Assembly (NCBI GenBank): GCA_023634235.1
Contig: JAMKCF010000128.1
Span: 124,001-188,000 of the forward strand
DNA from: Pisaster brevispinus
Lineage: Eukaryota; Echinodermata; Asteroidea; Forcipulatida; Asteriidae
Length of the DNA: 64,000 nucleotides
Direction of reading: 5' to 3'
The notes beneath the pieces were generated by a model. That model was given only the letters and a program-made list of their open reading frames with translations, had not been told where the DNA came from and did not search any database. The position numbers were made by a program, and so were the translations under genes. Below, piece by piece: positions 10,616 to 20,619 of this stretch. Numbering within the stretch: position 1 is the stretch's first letter; the number at the start of each line of letters is the position of its first letter.

Positions 10616-11240
10616 ATCCTCAAAAACATACAAAACACAAAAACATGGAAGTCTGATCAATGTTCTAGGGTTACAGCTTAAATTATAGTTTGACAATAGC
10701 AATTATCAGGGAATATAAATAGCATTAGTTAATGGAAGTTACCATAACTTTCTGAATATTAGTTGCTGAGACTATAAGTTGCAGCATTTAAAAATCTTTT
10801 AAACAAATTTAAAATGCCTGTATAAGCCAGCACCCAATTGCATTATCAAATGCACAAAACACGTTAATTTGTTTTCTATTTTGGACATTCATTTGTAAAT
10901 GTTGGTACCAAACCAGGGCTTGATTTCCCAAAGCACTCAGATTCATTTTCAGATTACTTGTTAATATTGCCATAATAATTTGTATAATTGACATCACACT
11001 TTGCTTGGCAAATAAGATTGATGCAAATCTTAAGACAATTCTAAGCTTTTTGTAAAATCCAATCAGATACCAATCAGACTAATTTGCTGCTATGATTTTA
11101 GCCAAAATGGTTAAAGAACTAATGTAGAAGCTGCCCATATTAAGAGCCACAGAGCTTGTTTCCGGTGTAAAAATAAATTCATAAGCCGTGGCTAATATTC
11201 AGAAAATTACGGAAACAACCCTCTGTTAATCACTTTATCA
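10616..11240. other. Gene-free stretch, nothing recognised
   Basis: AT-rich sequence without convincing open frames or repeats. Confidence 0.4.
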
Positions 11241-11243
11241 GTA

Positions 11244-11434
11244 AAGGGGCTGCATCGTCATGATCTAAGCAGGCAATGGTTGTACATCATTGATAAACTC
11301 TCACCCAGTTACTGCACACACACTCTCCATAGATATGATACAGAGGTAAGGCGCATGTGTGCAGTAACTGGGTGTGAGTTCATAATTCCATGTACAGCCA
11401 CAGGCCTGCATTGATCATGATGACACAGCCCCTT
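11244..11434. mobile_element. Fold-back MITE, 191 bp, flanked by TA (copy 1)
   Basis: The element starts AAGGGGCTG and ends CAGCCCCTT, with a TA dinucleotide on each side (11,242-11,243 and 11,435-11,436). The two halves are inverted copies over about 80 bp each (shared words TCATGATC, GCAGGC, TGTACAT, CACCCAGTTACTGCACAC), so nearly the whole element can fold into one long hairpin. TA flanks suggest a Tc1/mariner-type transposase acting in trans (inference). A second copy lies at 14,885-15,081. Confidence 0.75.
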
Positions 11435-11439
11435 TAAAA

Positions 11440-12695
11440 AGAGGTTTAACTTATCAAACCAAGCTCTTAAAGTTTCATCAAAATCCATTACAACTCTTGG
11501 CCAAAAAGAGACAACTACATACATACCCTAAACAGAGATTTTGCAAAGTATCATTTACAACTGACCACTGATGTATTTAGTTGTTATGGTTTTGGAACAT
11601 CGAAATATTATGGTTTGGTTTCCAATGTTACACTTTCTGGTTTCTTTCAAAACATCAAAAGACTCAATAGAAGACTGAATAATCACCTGACTACAGGAAC
11701 TTGTGATCATGGCTCAATTGCCTGTCACTTCTTACTGTGGAAGTCTGTGCTTATGCCCAGCCAAGGCCCATAGAAGTATGCGCTTTATGGGGCGCTGTAA
11801 GCGCAGAATTCTCTGGTAAGCAGCGCAAGGAAATTGTCCCAAGGTTTCTCTTGGAAATGTTTTCAGTTGAATGATTAAAATGCTGAGGAGACAGAAGTAA
11901 AACAATTAAAATGATCCATGCGTGGAAATTGACATGAGTTTTCAAAAAAAATGAAAAAGATGCACGAGGCTTAATCAACTGAACAATCAACATTTTGTGT
12001 AGACTTTCATTAGATCTTTTGCATGATTGTCTTACATTTTTCAAGTTGTCATTCATCAAATTTTCGAATCAGAAATATATTCATCAATGAAAGAAATTAA
12101 GAACCTCTCAAGATGAGATAATTACAGGAGAGAGGAAAGCTCAAATTGACATTAGACTGCAACTAAAGAAATAGGCTGACATTGTAAGGTAGAAAGAATC
12201 AAAGCAATCCTCCAAAAGAGTAAAGATGAAATATTTGAGGACAACATCTGTCTAAGATAGAAGATTAACCATTTGCAAAGTTCCAAGATGTAACAATGTG
12301 AAGAAGATGCACATAGAGTTTGGCATCCCAACATATCAAAGACAAAAGAAACACTTTGTTTTTCTCTCAGGAGATAATGGGATTAAACACACAAAGGATG
12401 ACAATTGTGTACCACTTCATCCTTCCCTCTTCATCCTCTCATATATGGCTACAGAGAATGCCGAAAAGAGTTTGTCAAAACCCAAACTGAATAAATCAAT
12501 AGAGGGACATTGGGTGGACAGTGTCCTCTAAGAGTAGGTAGTGCTCAGGACTGAGGGGAATGTATATCCTACCAGAAAGAGACAACCAACACTATGATAA
12601 GATTGAAGGAAAATGTTGCATGAGGCAGGCATCAACATCCCTCAGTAGAGCAGAACATAAACTGAGAGGAGCAGACATAAAATGAAAGAAGAAAA
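11440..12695. other. Gene-free stretch, nothing recognised
   Basis: Open frames at 11,751-12,059 (minus) and 12,298-12,531 (plus) show no recognisable domains, splice context or coding-like composition. Confidence 0.4.
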
Positions 12696-12697
12696 CA

Positions 12698-12960
12698 AAT
12701 GGCAATCAATCAATCAATCAATCATCAGACATTTGTAGAACACGATTATTCAAGTTGCCTATTCCAAGGCGCTCAGCAAGGTCAAGGAAAAATTGAAGAC
12801 AGACAGGTTTACAGAATTTCATGTGGAGATGACAAGAGCAATGGACTAAATGCGAGCAGATTCCAAGAGATGAGTCTTAAGCTGACTATTGAAGAACAGT
12901 ATGGAGTCAAGAGTACAGAGTTGATAGGGGAGATCATTCCATAGCTTTGGTGCACATTAA
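12698..12960 (+). repeat. Retroposon-like fragment with (AATC)n head
   Basis: A tetranucleotide (AATC)n run at about 12,703-12,724 is followed by 'ttccaaggcgctcagcaagg' near 12,761 and ends with 'gggagatcattccatagctttgg' near 12,926-12,950. These words resemble interspersed repeats common in marine invertebrates (recollection, not a search). The open frame at 12,699-12,944 is a by-product. Confidence 0.3.
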
Positions 12961-13249
12961 ACAAACATTTTATCCCAAATTAACCTTTTTGTCCATGGCC
13001 ACGTTATATTTTATCTGTTTTTAAGCAAGACCTCGTGGACTAGCTTAATACTTTAGTTCCAGTCACCTGAGTGACTCTAAAGTTTCCTTTTAAGCAACAA
13101 TCATCATTTGTTCTGATACATGTTTGGAGACTTACTGTTTTGTCATCAGCAATACTGTAACTGACCTCAAATGTTGTCCAGAACTGCAGTGAAGAATAAA
13201 AAGAAGCATTGATAAACAAAAAATAAGACACACAACATTTGCCTATGAC

Positions 13250-13261
13250 CCCCCCCCCCCA
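13250..13261. repeat. Poly-C tract
   Basis: A run of about 10-11 C, one of several long C or G runs in the left 25 kb. Confidence 0.7.
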
Positions 13262-13858
13262 ACACTCCCCCTGGTAACCCCTACCAAACTAAACTACTAC
13301 CTATTTAACACTGATTCATAGTCAAATTCGCCCTGTGGTGTGAGCTTCACAAAGTCTCTTGTGGTGAGGCAGTGCTATCTGTGCAGCATTTTCAACACTC
13401 TGGATGCGTTTTCGAAAGTCTCCAAAACTGTCATGACTAGTCAGTCCCCTTACTCACCATTTGCCAAATTAACGGCCATTTATTTTGATCTCAAACACAA
13501 ACCATGAATGTGACAACACTGCTGTGTTTGAAAAAGCTTTCCAATGGTTGTTTAATGAGATTACAGCTTGCAGCTAGACTTCTCATGAGATGTGTTGCTG
13601 TTGGTTGTGCTCTCATCAAACAGCAGTCAGGAAGCTTTAGTGGTTTATGTTTTTTCAAAATAGTTGAAATTGTTTGAAATGTCGTTGGAAGAGCCAGTTG
13701 GATTGGAGACTGCACAAATAGTAGGACATTTAAATAACTGGAAACAAATATTCTGTTCCAACGATGCTTCTCATTGAATTAAAAAAATTAATGAAACTGT
13801 TCCTTTCAACCTGTTGATGAGAAAAATACTTTTGGGTGACTTACTTCACATGACCTAC

Positions 13859-14009
13859 CTCCAGTAGCATTTGGCCTGCTTCATGAACATGCTGTAATCT
13901 CTTATCTAACAGTTGGATATCAGCGACTGTTGATGAGTGGAAGATGTGGTTGTAGTTGCTTCATGGTGATACAGGAGAAGTAAGAGGCTGAGGTGATTGG
14001 GATGTCTTC
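13859..14009 (-). pseudogene. QNG1: QNG1 (C9orf64/DUF2419) homologue, downstream exon with one-base frameshift
   Basis: This minus-strand exon is bounded by a good acceptor (ctttcaaacag, ends at 14,010) and donor (GTAGGT at 13,858). It encodes EDIPITSASYFSCITMKQL in the frame continuing from the upstream exon, then HIFHSSTVADIQLLDKRL and ...HEAGQMLLE in a frame shifted by one base. Both parts match the conserved middle of QNG1, the queuosine-5'-phosphate N-glycosidase that frees queuine for tRNA modification. The exon is 151 bp; 150 bp (50 codons) would keep the frame, so one extra base near codon 20 is the lesion. The duplicate at 25,568-25,718 shares the same extra base. I do not see the later exons (GGSF-type and MFADYR-type motifs), which suggests a partial pseudogene. 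Confidence 0.75.
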
Positions 14010-14884
14010 CTGTTTGAAAGAAAACATGTTTTGACTATTTGGGTGTACATGAACTTTATAAATTAAACATATTAAATCAATCCAGTCCCATTGTGTTAGT
14101 TTCACTCAGTTCCAGCGCCTGAACCCAAGGCGCTGGGATGGACTGCCCTTCATGCTCATTAAACCCTCTCTCCTGACCTAGCAATCATCAGTCACAGCTT
14201 CCTGTTTTGGAAAGAGTCCTTCTCTATCATTAAATATATAGTTGTGTTGTCTAAATCCATTGCAAGCAATTTTTGTCATTCTTGTGACTTGTGCTGAATA
14301 TAGGAATCTATTGGAACAGTTATAATTTTCTTGGAAAGTTTTATTCTTCTTGCGACTTTGGTTTTAAACAAACAAGTTTTAAGTTACATTATCACACCAT
14401 GTGCGTGCGCTGTGATAGTGTGCATTGTGCTTATCAGTAGTACACATGTGTCCCATCATGCACCACTACATCATGAACCAAAAAGCGAGTAGGCAGGGCT
14501 CATAATTCATTACTAAACAAGACCAGCAGCCTTTTGTTTTTTAATTGAAGAATAATGCGCCACTGTTTATAGTACCTTTAAAAAGAAAAGACAAATGTTG
14601 TTCATGTTGACTTTGGGTCTGACAATTATCTTGCAATTTGTTGAGTATCGATGGATAATAACCCAATTTAAAAATGAGATAAATTTGCTTTTGAAACTTA
14701 TTTCTCATTGTTTTGATCATGGTCTGAGGAAAAAATGTATGGTGCAGTAAAAGATTTTAGCTACAAGCAATGCAGTCTTGTGGATGTTTTCCTCCAATTC
14801 GTGACCTGCGATCAGATTTGAACAAGAACTGTGGGCTGAGCTGTTGTGAAACCTGAAAATCAGCGACTGAGACCAAATCATTTA

Positions 14885-15081
14885 AAGGGGGCTTTGTCAT
14901 CATGATCAAAGCAGGCCTGTGGCTGTACATGGAATTATAATAAAACCTCACCCGGTTACTGCATGCGTGCAATCCATAGAGTTGATACAGAAGGAGGGCG
15001 CACGCATCCAGTTGCTGGGTGAGAGTTCATAATTCCATGTACAGCCACAGGCCTGCTTTGATAATGACATCACAGCCCCTT
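14885..15081. mobile_element. Fold-back MITE, 197 bp, flanked by TA (copy 2)
   Basis: Same family as 11,244-11,434: it starts AAGGGGGCT, ends CAGCCCCTT, has TA on both sides (14,883-14,884 and 15,082-15,083), and its halves are inverted copies sharing GCAGGCCTGTGGCTGTACAT and 'ggaattat'. It sits inside the intron between the two QNG1-like exons. The following 150 bp are rich in GAGACCAAGTCTT-type words and look low-complexity. Confidence 0.75.
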
Positions 15082-15353
15082 TAAGATCAAGATCCAAACC
15101 AGCCCTCCTGATGGGGAGACCTCCCCTTTAGAGACCAAGTCTTCAATCGAGAGAGACTGAGACTAAGACCAAAATAAGGTCTTGAGACTGGGACCAAGTC
15201 TTGAGATCTTGCACAATAAACATGCACAGTGAGTGCTTTAAAAAATGCAAATCAAGAATCAATCATTAAGGGACAAAAGCTACAGATAAGAAAAGTGTCC
15301 AATGTTTCTAAAGTAAATGTTTGATCCTAAATACTTCAGCAATACATACTTAC

Positions 15354-15487
15354 ATCCAGGGCCTTAGTGATTGCAGCACACAAGGCCCAGTAGCTGCTGT
15401 GCTTGCCCCTCAGTAGTCTACTAAGAATCTCTAGTCATTTTGGTCTCCTCCCAGAAGGAGAAATTCAATGTGTCTACCACAAAGATC
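15354..15487 (-). pseudogene. QNG1: QNG1 (C9orf64/DUF2419) homologue, upstream exon with one-base frameshift
   Basis: The minus-strand exon follows a polypyrimidine tract and acceptor (gtttttgtacag) and ends at a strong donor (GTAAGT). It encodes IFVVDTLNFSFWEE, the family signature, then after a one-base shift GKHSSYWALCAAITKALD, which joins in phase to EDIPITSA in the next exon. In the first frame two TAG stops follow RDS. Skipping one T in the run 'ttctt' joins both parts and gives the spacing expected in the family. The 134-bp length equals the in-frame length plus one. The exon or exons encoding the N-terminal part are not found upstream. QNG1 acts in queuosine salvage; this copy seems unable to encode it. 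Confidence 0.75.
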
Positions 15488-15985
15488 CTGTACAAAAACA
15501 AGAAAACATACAACTATGGATGAATCACAATTGGCATTTGAGTAGGATCCTAACCAGCCTCGCTACCATGGGCAGCGAGCCGTATCGATACCTCTCGTCA
15601 ATAACCCCTGGTAGGGATGTACTGGAAAACAGCGCTGACTGGCTCTCAAAAGTGACTACTTTGCATGCACGCTTTTTAAAAACTTTTGAGCACTTGTATT
15701 GCGATTGTAGGACGCTTAGTACATGTGCGTCAAACTGCAAGTATTTTGTCGCAATGCTATTTTAAATGAATCACGTTCTTGCTCGGTCACCCTTAACTGC
15801 ATACAGTTAGACATATCACAAAATCAAAGAAGAATGACAGAGAACCAGTTGCCTTTTGATTTGATGCCTTTTTATGAGTTACCATACTTGAGCGCGCGCG
15901 TAGAACGGATCCGCCTTGGGTCTAACTAAAATGTGCTAGACTCTAGCACATTAAACCAATTCCAATGGGGTTTTGATTGAGCAAG

Positions 15986-16006
15986 GCATGCTGGGGAAAA
16001 ATGGCG
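15986..16006. promoter_or_regulatory. Promoter-like block: ZNF143-like and YY1-like motifs
   Basis: GCATGCTGGG (15,986-15,995) matches part of the ZNF143/STAF site (reverse complement CCCAGCATGC), and AAAAATGGCG (15,997-16,006) matches the YY1 core. The pair, closely spaced and with the ATG of the YY1 box at 16,001, is typical of housekeeping-gene starts in animals. A CG-rich patch (gcgcgcgcg near 15,893) lies 100 bp upstream. It could serve a plus-strand gene, or a minus-strand one such as the ancestral QNG1 gene. Confidence 0.4.
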
Positions 16007-16040
16007 CAGCAAGATCAATTCAATCATCCCTGGGAACAAG
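16001..16040 (+). CDS. Possible first coding exon, MAQQDQFNHPWEQ
   Basis: An ATG overlapping the YY1-like box opens a short frame (MAQQDQFNHPWEQ) that ends at a stop two codons later unless spliced. A weak donor (CAAG|GTTGAA) follows at 16,040. The HPWE motif near the start recalls PRELI/Slowmo-type proteins, but the rest of the N terminus does not match and no second exon was found. Treat as speculative. Confidence 0.15.
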
Positions 16041-16049
16041 GTTGAATCC

Positions 16050-17300
16050 TAACTTAAAGAGCCGCTTCAAAACAAGACCAAAAAGAGCACAGAATTTAAT
16101 TTCCTTTCTCTTGTATTCATGTAACTATAAAAATGATACACGACTACCTCTTTCCAAGGGATCTTTTTTGATGGATTTTTGGCCTTTATTACATTCCTCT
16201 TGAGGAATTGGTGGCTAGAATTACTTATTGCTGACCTTAGTAAAAAGGAAAATTCAATTAGTTATTTCATCCATGACCCCAACTTCAATGGAAATTTATG
16301 GTCAGGAAAAAAGAAAAAGCAAAAAAATAGGAAAAAAGAAAAAGAAAAAGGGCATTTAGTGGTAGATCAGAAGGTGTATTTTTCATGATGTCAACACTGT
16401 AAGAATTCAAAGTGCCAGTTCCTGTCTCTGTGTATATTCAATCAACCTTTCTTCTGGACTAAAGATAAAGGAGATAAAGTTAAAGTTGGAGACTGGTATT
16501 TTTGCCTTTAATGCATACATCATGGTCTTTGAAATATTGTTGGACTTGTGGTTGAATTTTTGAGCACCTCAAGTTTTACATACACAGGCCTGCAAGATGT
16601 GGCTTTTTCACTATAAACAAAATGACACTTCTGAGGTTTTTCGGTACAACACTACAATTATTCCGTACAATAATCAAAATTTACTCACTCAATGTAAGTC
16701 TTTACTTCTCAGCATACGGCTGGGTAGCGTGACGATGTCTTCAATCACAATCTTGCCTTGTAAAATTGGCATCCTGGATGAAAAACAATCAAGTGGTGGC
16801 TGCTCAATTACTTTTCTGTCACATACAGGTCGCTATCGATGCTTAATCTTTATGCTGGAGGTTTGCTTACACACAAGAGGGCGCTATGATGATTTTTAGT
16901 AGTCTTGCTCTTTATGGATCATTTTAGTTGGAGAACTGATTTTTAACATACTATTGGTTTACATTGATTTGAGCAATGGGTAAAATGTTTGCGACAACGT
17001 GGTCAAGGTCATTTTGTTCTTAAAGCAAGTTTATTTATAGGCTACAATTGTAAAAGTTACAAACCTGTCAAGGCAAAGCGGAAGATTAGACTTGGATTTG
17101 AGAAAAGAAGGAAAATCTTATTTTCTAGAAGCTTTTTCAAAAAAATTATTTGTCATTAAATTATTAACAGTTAGACCATTACACAAATCTTTAAACTAAA
17201 ATCACAGAAAGCCAAGCCTGCTACAGAGAACAGACAGCTGAACAGATTTTTCCACTTATCAGAGGGTTAGATCTGGGTAGCTCTGTGTTTATGTGCACTG
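16050..17300. other. Gene-free stretch, nothing recognised
   Basis: Short open frames at 15,973-16,388 and 16,597-16,899 show no domain. A purine-rich patch (AAAAAGAAAAAG type) lies at about 16,306-16,350, and an AGAGGGCGC box at about 16,876-16,884. Confidence 0.4.
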
Positions 17301-17645
17301 GTATACCAGATTTTGTGAACATTTTGTATGCCAGGCACAAATTTCACAGCCCATAAAACAAAAATTACACAATTCTGGGAACTGACCCCCCATCTAAGAT
17401 ATGTGGAATGGTCCTGTCTAGAAAATCAAAACAAGAAACACTTAGCATCTGCCACCCTGCACTGGAAGACTCCAGTATTATATGGTGGTATACCAGATTT
17501 TGTGAACATTTGTATGCCAGGAACAAATTTCACAGCCCATGAAAAAAAATGTTTAAAAACTCTGAGAACTGACCCCCCCCCCCCATGGAATGAATGAATG
17601 GTCATGTCTAGGATCTCCTGGATGATCAAGTCCCTAAAGGGCATT
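17301..17645. repeat. Tandem duplication, period about 187 bp, two copies
   Basis: The segment beginning GTATACCAGATTTTGTGAAC at 17,301 recurs at 17,488, with shared words 'tgtatgccagg', 'caaatttcacagccca' and 'aactgaccccccc'. The second copy contains a run of about 11 C (17,574-17,584). The 89-codon plus frame spanning both copies repeats MPGTNFTAH and is probably not a gene. Confidence 0.65.
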
Positions 17646-18150
17646 GCAAGTGAAGAAAAACAAGAACAATCTAAAATCTACCTACCAACATGCACACTGG
17701 CAGACCCCCACCCACAAGGGTTATAAGGAAGTGTAATATGAAAAAACATTTTGAAACTTCAATCCAACTTTACATCGAAATATTAAAAAGTCGTTAAAAA
17801 CACGGAAGCGATTCTGAAAATCTGAAATCACGACAAAAACAACTTCACAATCCTTTCTAAAAATAACCTCACAAAGCAAAAAGTTGTTAACCTTTGACTT
17901 TGTCATGTAAAGCAAGACAACCACTTCTCACTTGGCATCCGTACAGAAGTGATATCATTGTGTATAGGGAATCACCAGGAAAAGCCCTTGATTTCATTAT
18001 AATTATTGGAAGAGACATGACGCGTCTAGACTGTAACTGGGCCTGTTAGTACTGTAACGGTGTGGTCCAGATTGACATCGGATGGAACATTGGCACAGCA
18101 TAATAGTGCACTTTATTGTTTCTTTGTGTGCCCCGAGCTGTTTTGATTTA
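17645..18150. other. Region upstream of the Ig receptor, no clear promoter motif
   Basis: No convincing TATA box or initiator could be fixed. No other gene is seen. The receptor's transcription start is unknown. Confidence 0.4.
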
Positions 18151-18206
18151 CTTCGTTCTGATTGATAAGATATTGCTGGGCTATTAATTCTACCAGATGT
18201 GTGAAC

Positions 18207-19670
18207 ATGGATATCACAAAGTTGTGTGTGTTGATGAGCATTGTCTTGACTGCATTGATCTGTAAGGCAGAAAATCCATTTTTCAATTTGAACCCACAGA
18301 GTGTTACAGTCACCGACGGGAGTAATGTAACACTCACTTGTGGATCGGTGTATTTACCAAGCTGTACTACTTATAGCTTCAGTTGGAAGAGAAAACTTAA
18401 TCAACATTCTGACATTGAGCATATTTCTAGTTGTTCCCATCTATTATCAAACTTTGCAAGACGTAGCGGTATTGTTGTTGAGCGGGTCAGTGAGCGCTAT
18501 CACCTGCAAATCAATAACGTCCAACGAGATGACAGTGGGACTTATTGGTGTACTATGATTGAAACAAATAGGCATCGCAACAGTGAGACAGCTTTATTGA
18601 CAGTTAATCCACTTCCACCCAAGTATAAACCTTCTTGTAACATTCATCCAAGTCGACCAAGAGTCGGTGAAACCGTCTTGTTTCAATGCACACTCTCAGA
18701 ACGCGACCCTACGAGCCTGTTTACCTGGTTCCAATCCACATCAAGCGATGCTATCCAGATTGAAGATAAAACAGAAGTCAATCCAGGTGAGACTTACGCA
18801 GTTGAGCGTGAGTTGACCGAGTCTGATAATATGAGAGAGTTTACATGTGTAGCTGGTCCCCACCTTAATGGTCCAAATTGCTCCATTACGCCTCTTCATC
18901 AGATACCAACGACTATCTCAATCTCACCCTCTCATTTGACGCTACTTGAACACCAGAACGCGACATTCATGTGTGACTTAAAGTCTACACCACAACAGCT
19001 AGCAGATAGGTATGAATGGCGCGTGTTCCTGGTTGACAAAGGCGAAGTAAAGGTTAACCGAGACACGGTGCAGAGCCTCGATGGTCAGTTTAAACTTGAC
19101 CAAAATGGACAAACTCTTCAGATTATCGACGTAACTCTTGGAGAATTCAACAATTCTAAGATCAGATGCATTGCATTTCAAGGCAGTACAGCAATTTCAA
19201 GCGTCAATGATTCACTGTTATTCATCTTGCCTCTACTTGAAGCCATGTCAGATCATTATTCGTCAGAGTCTAGTGATAAACCCTACGTTCTTTCAACCAT
19301 CAAATCGTATCCGACTCCTTGCGCCGTCTCCATCATGTCCTGCGAGGAGAAATACTGGCATTGGTCTCGTACAGCTGTCATTATAGGGGGCGCTGTTGAA
19401 GGCCATGTCTTTCTGGTTGCAGCCGCTGCTCTCATTGGATGCTACATCATAAAGAATAAACGACAGAGGGAAGAACCACGCCCAAAACCGTCTGATGGTC
19501 GTGTGAGAACATCACCTGACAGGCATCAGGGGTGCTCCGTTGCCATGGCAGACTTGACATATACCGAACTCACACAAGATGACGGAGAAACTTCTGAACC
19601 TTCACCGTATTTAATTCCACGTTCGGATGCACAGAGAGGTCATGGAAGTCTCTACATTGAAGTACATTAG
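18207..19670 (+). CDS. Intronless Ig-superfamily membrane receptor with two ITIM-like motifs
   Basis: This encodes 487 residues. I start at the ATG at 18,207 because it has A at -3 and G at +4 and is followed by a signal peptide (MDITKLCVLMSIVLTALICK). The frame stays open 15 codons further upstream but holds no ATG there. Ig-like domain 1 (about 24-133) is V-set: C45, W60, DSGTYWC ending at C115. Domain 2 (about 139-228) has C161, W174, C214; domain 3 (about 233-341) has C256, W271, C321. Predicted N-glycosylation sites are N40, N224, N251, N315 and N334. A stalk (342-388) precedes the transmembrane segment (about 389-415), which unusually includes E398 and H400, then a basic stop-transfer sequence. 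The tail has LTYTEL (Y452) and SLYIEV (Y483), both fitting [SIVL]xYxx[LIV], which in vertebrates recruits SHP phosphatases. A role as an inhibitory cell-surface immune receptor is inferred; the orthologue is unknown. Confidence 0.85.
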   Translation: MDITKLCVLMSIVLTALICKAENPFFNLNPQSVTVTDGSNVTLTCGSVYLPSCTTYSFSWKRKLNQHSDIEHISSCSHLLSNFARRSGIVVERVSERYHLQINNVQRDDSGTYWCTMIETNRHRNSETALLTVNPLPPKYKPSCNIHPSRPRVGETVLFQCTLSERDPTSLFTWFQSTSSDAIQIEDKTEVNPGETYAVERELTESDNMREFTCVAGPHLNGPNCSITPLHQIPTTISISPSHLTLLEHQNATFMCDLKSTPQQLADRYEWRVFLVDKGEVKVNRDTVQSLDGQFKLDQNGQTLQIIDVTLGEFNNSKIRCIAFQGSTAISSVNDSLLFILPLLEAMSDHYSSESSDKPYVLSTIKSYPTPCAVSIMSCEEKYWHWSRTAVIIGGAVEGHVFLVAAAALIGCYIIKNKRQREEPRPKPSDGRVRTSPDRHQGCSVAMADLTYTELTQDDGETSEPSPYLIPRSDAQRGHGSLYIEVH

Positions 19671-19992
19671 CCTGTGATGACTAGCGCCCTCTACACGGTA
19701 AAGTACTGTTTCAAACATAAACACATAGCTAAGCTTCTCGCTTCTACCCACTTTTGAAACTTGTTACGCTCTCAAAATGTATAGATTCTGCATTTCTTTG
19801 ACATGTTTACCTCGTGGCATGTTTAGTCTGTGACATGATTAGCTTGAAAGTGTTTAGGGTTACTATTAGGGACAATGTCGGAGAATGCGCTTTGCTTTTA
19901 AACAGTTGTCTCTTTTCTTTCAATTAATAGAAACAGGGAAAAAATAACAAAAAACAAGTATACATAATTATGCATTGCACTGACAGATGTCA

Positions 19993-19998
19993 ATTAAA
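19993..19998 (+). terminator. Candidate polyadenylation signal ATTAAA
   Basis: ATTAAA, the commonest variant of the polyadenylation hexamer, lies 323 bp after the receptor stop codon. T-rich and GT-containing sequence follows near 20,030-20,090. Position and motif fit, but use is not proven. Confidence 0.4.
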
Positions 19999-20265
19999 GC
20001 AATTTAAAAACAACTTGAAACACATTGTCCTTACTTTGGTGGTAACAACCGGAATCAGATGATGCAGGTTTTTTTCTATACAGGTTTTTAGACACAGTTC
20101 TTTCGAATATGACTGCGTTTTAGAGGGAATATTTCACACATAAAATGGTTCTTTTATTAACGTCATAATCAGCAAGATTTCAGACCAGACTTAAACAACA
20201 ATGTTTCAATAACATTGACGTGCAATGTGTGCATGCTTTCTTTCATATAGAACGACTGAGTCACA

Positions 20266-20610
20266 AGACTCAGGTTCTGGTGGCTGAGATATTAGGGTGT
20301 GGGTTCGAATCCTGGTCATGACACTTGCATTTTTGAGCCAGATACTTAACTAAATAAATGCTTCTTTTCACCCAGAGGTAAATGGGTACCAATGAGGGCA
20401 GAGATGCTTAAGTAATTGTTTTAGCTCAGTGCGCTACATACTTGGCAGCACAGGCTGTATACTCCTGAGGGAGCTGATGCATGATGGTTTATGGGTTGAA
20501 ATAAATGTCCAGTGATCAGGGGTAATAATATTGGAGCGCCATGAGTGCTACATAACAAGCCACTGGTATTATTATTATGCCAACATTCATAGCACAAGTC
20601 GCACAATAAC
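20266..20610 (+). mobile_element. tRNA-derived SINE, plus orientation
   Basis: A Pol III B box (GGTTCGAATCC, 20,302-20,312) follows a TGGCTGAGAT A-box-like word at 20,281. The body has the sequence order typical of deuterostome tRNA-SINEs: 'catgacacttg', 'gagccagatactta', 'cacccagaggtaaatgggta', 'ggctgtatactcc', 'agggagctga', and a tail 'ggggtaataatattggagcg' followed by a short (ATT)n run. The A-to-B spacing is shorter than usual, so the head is probably damaged. Confidence 0.7.
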
Positions 20611-20619
20611 GCGAAGGTT

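Noticed and set aside
15403..15765. 120-codon plus-strand open frame
   Set aside because: It overlaps the QNG1-like exon on the opposite strand, has no domain, and looks like a shadow frame.
17328..17597. 89-codon plus-strand gene with repeated MPGTNFTAH
   Set aside because: It spans a two-copy tandem DNA duplication and a poly-C tract; no signal, domain or splice context supports it.
18162..18206. N-terminal extension of the Ig receptor
   Set aside because: The 15 upstream codons are open but contain no ATG; the first ATG at 18,207 has good context and starts the signal peptide.
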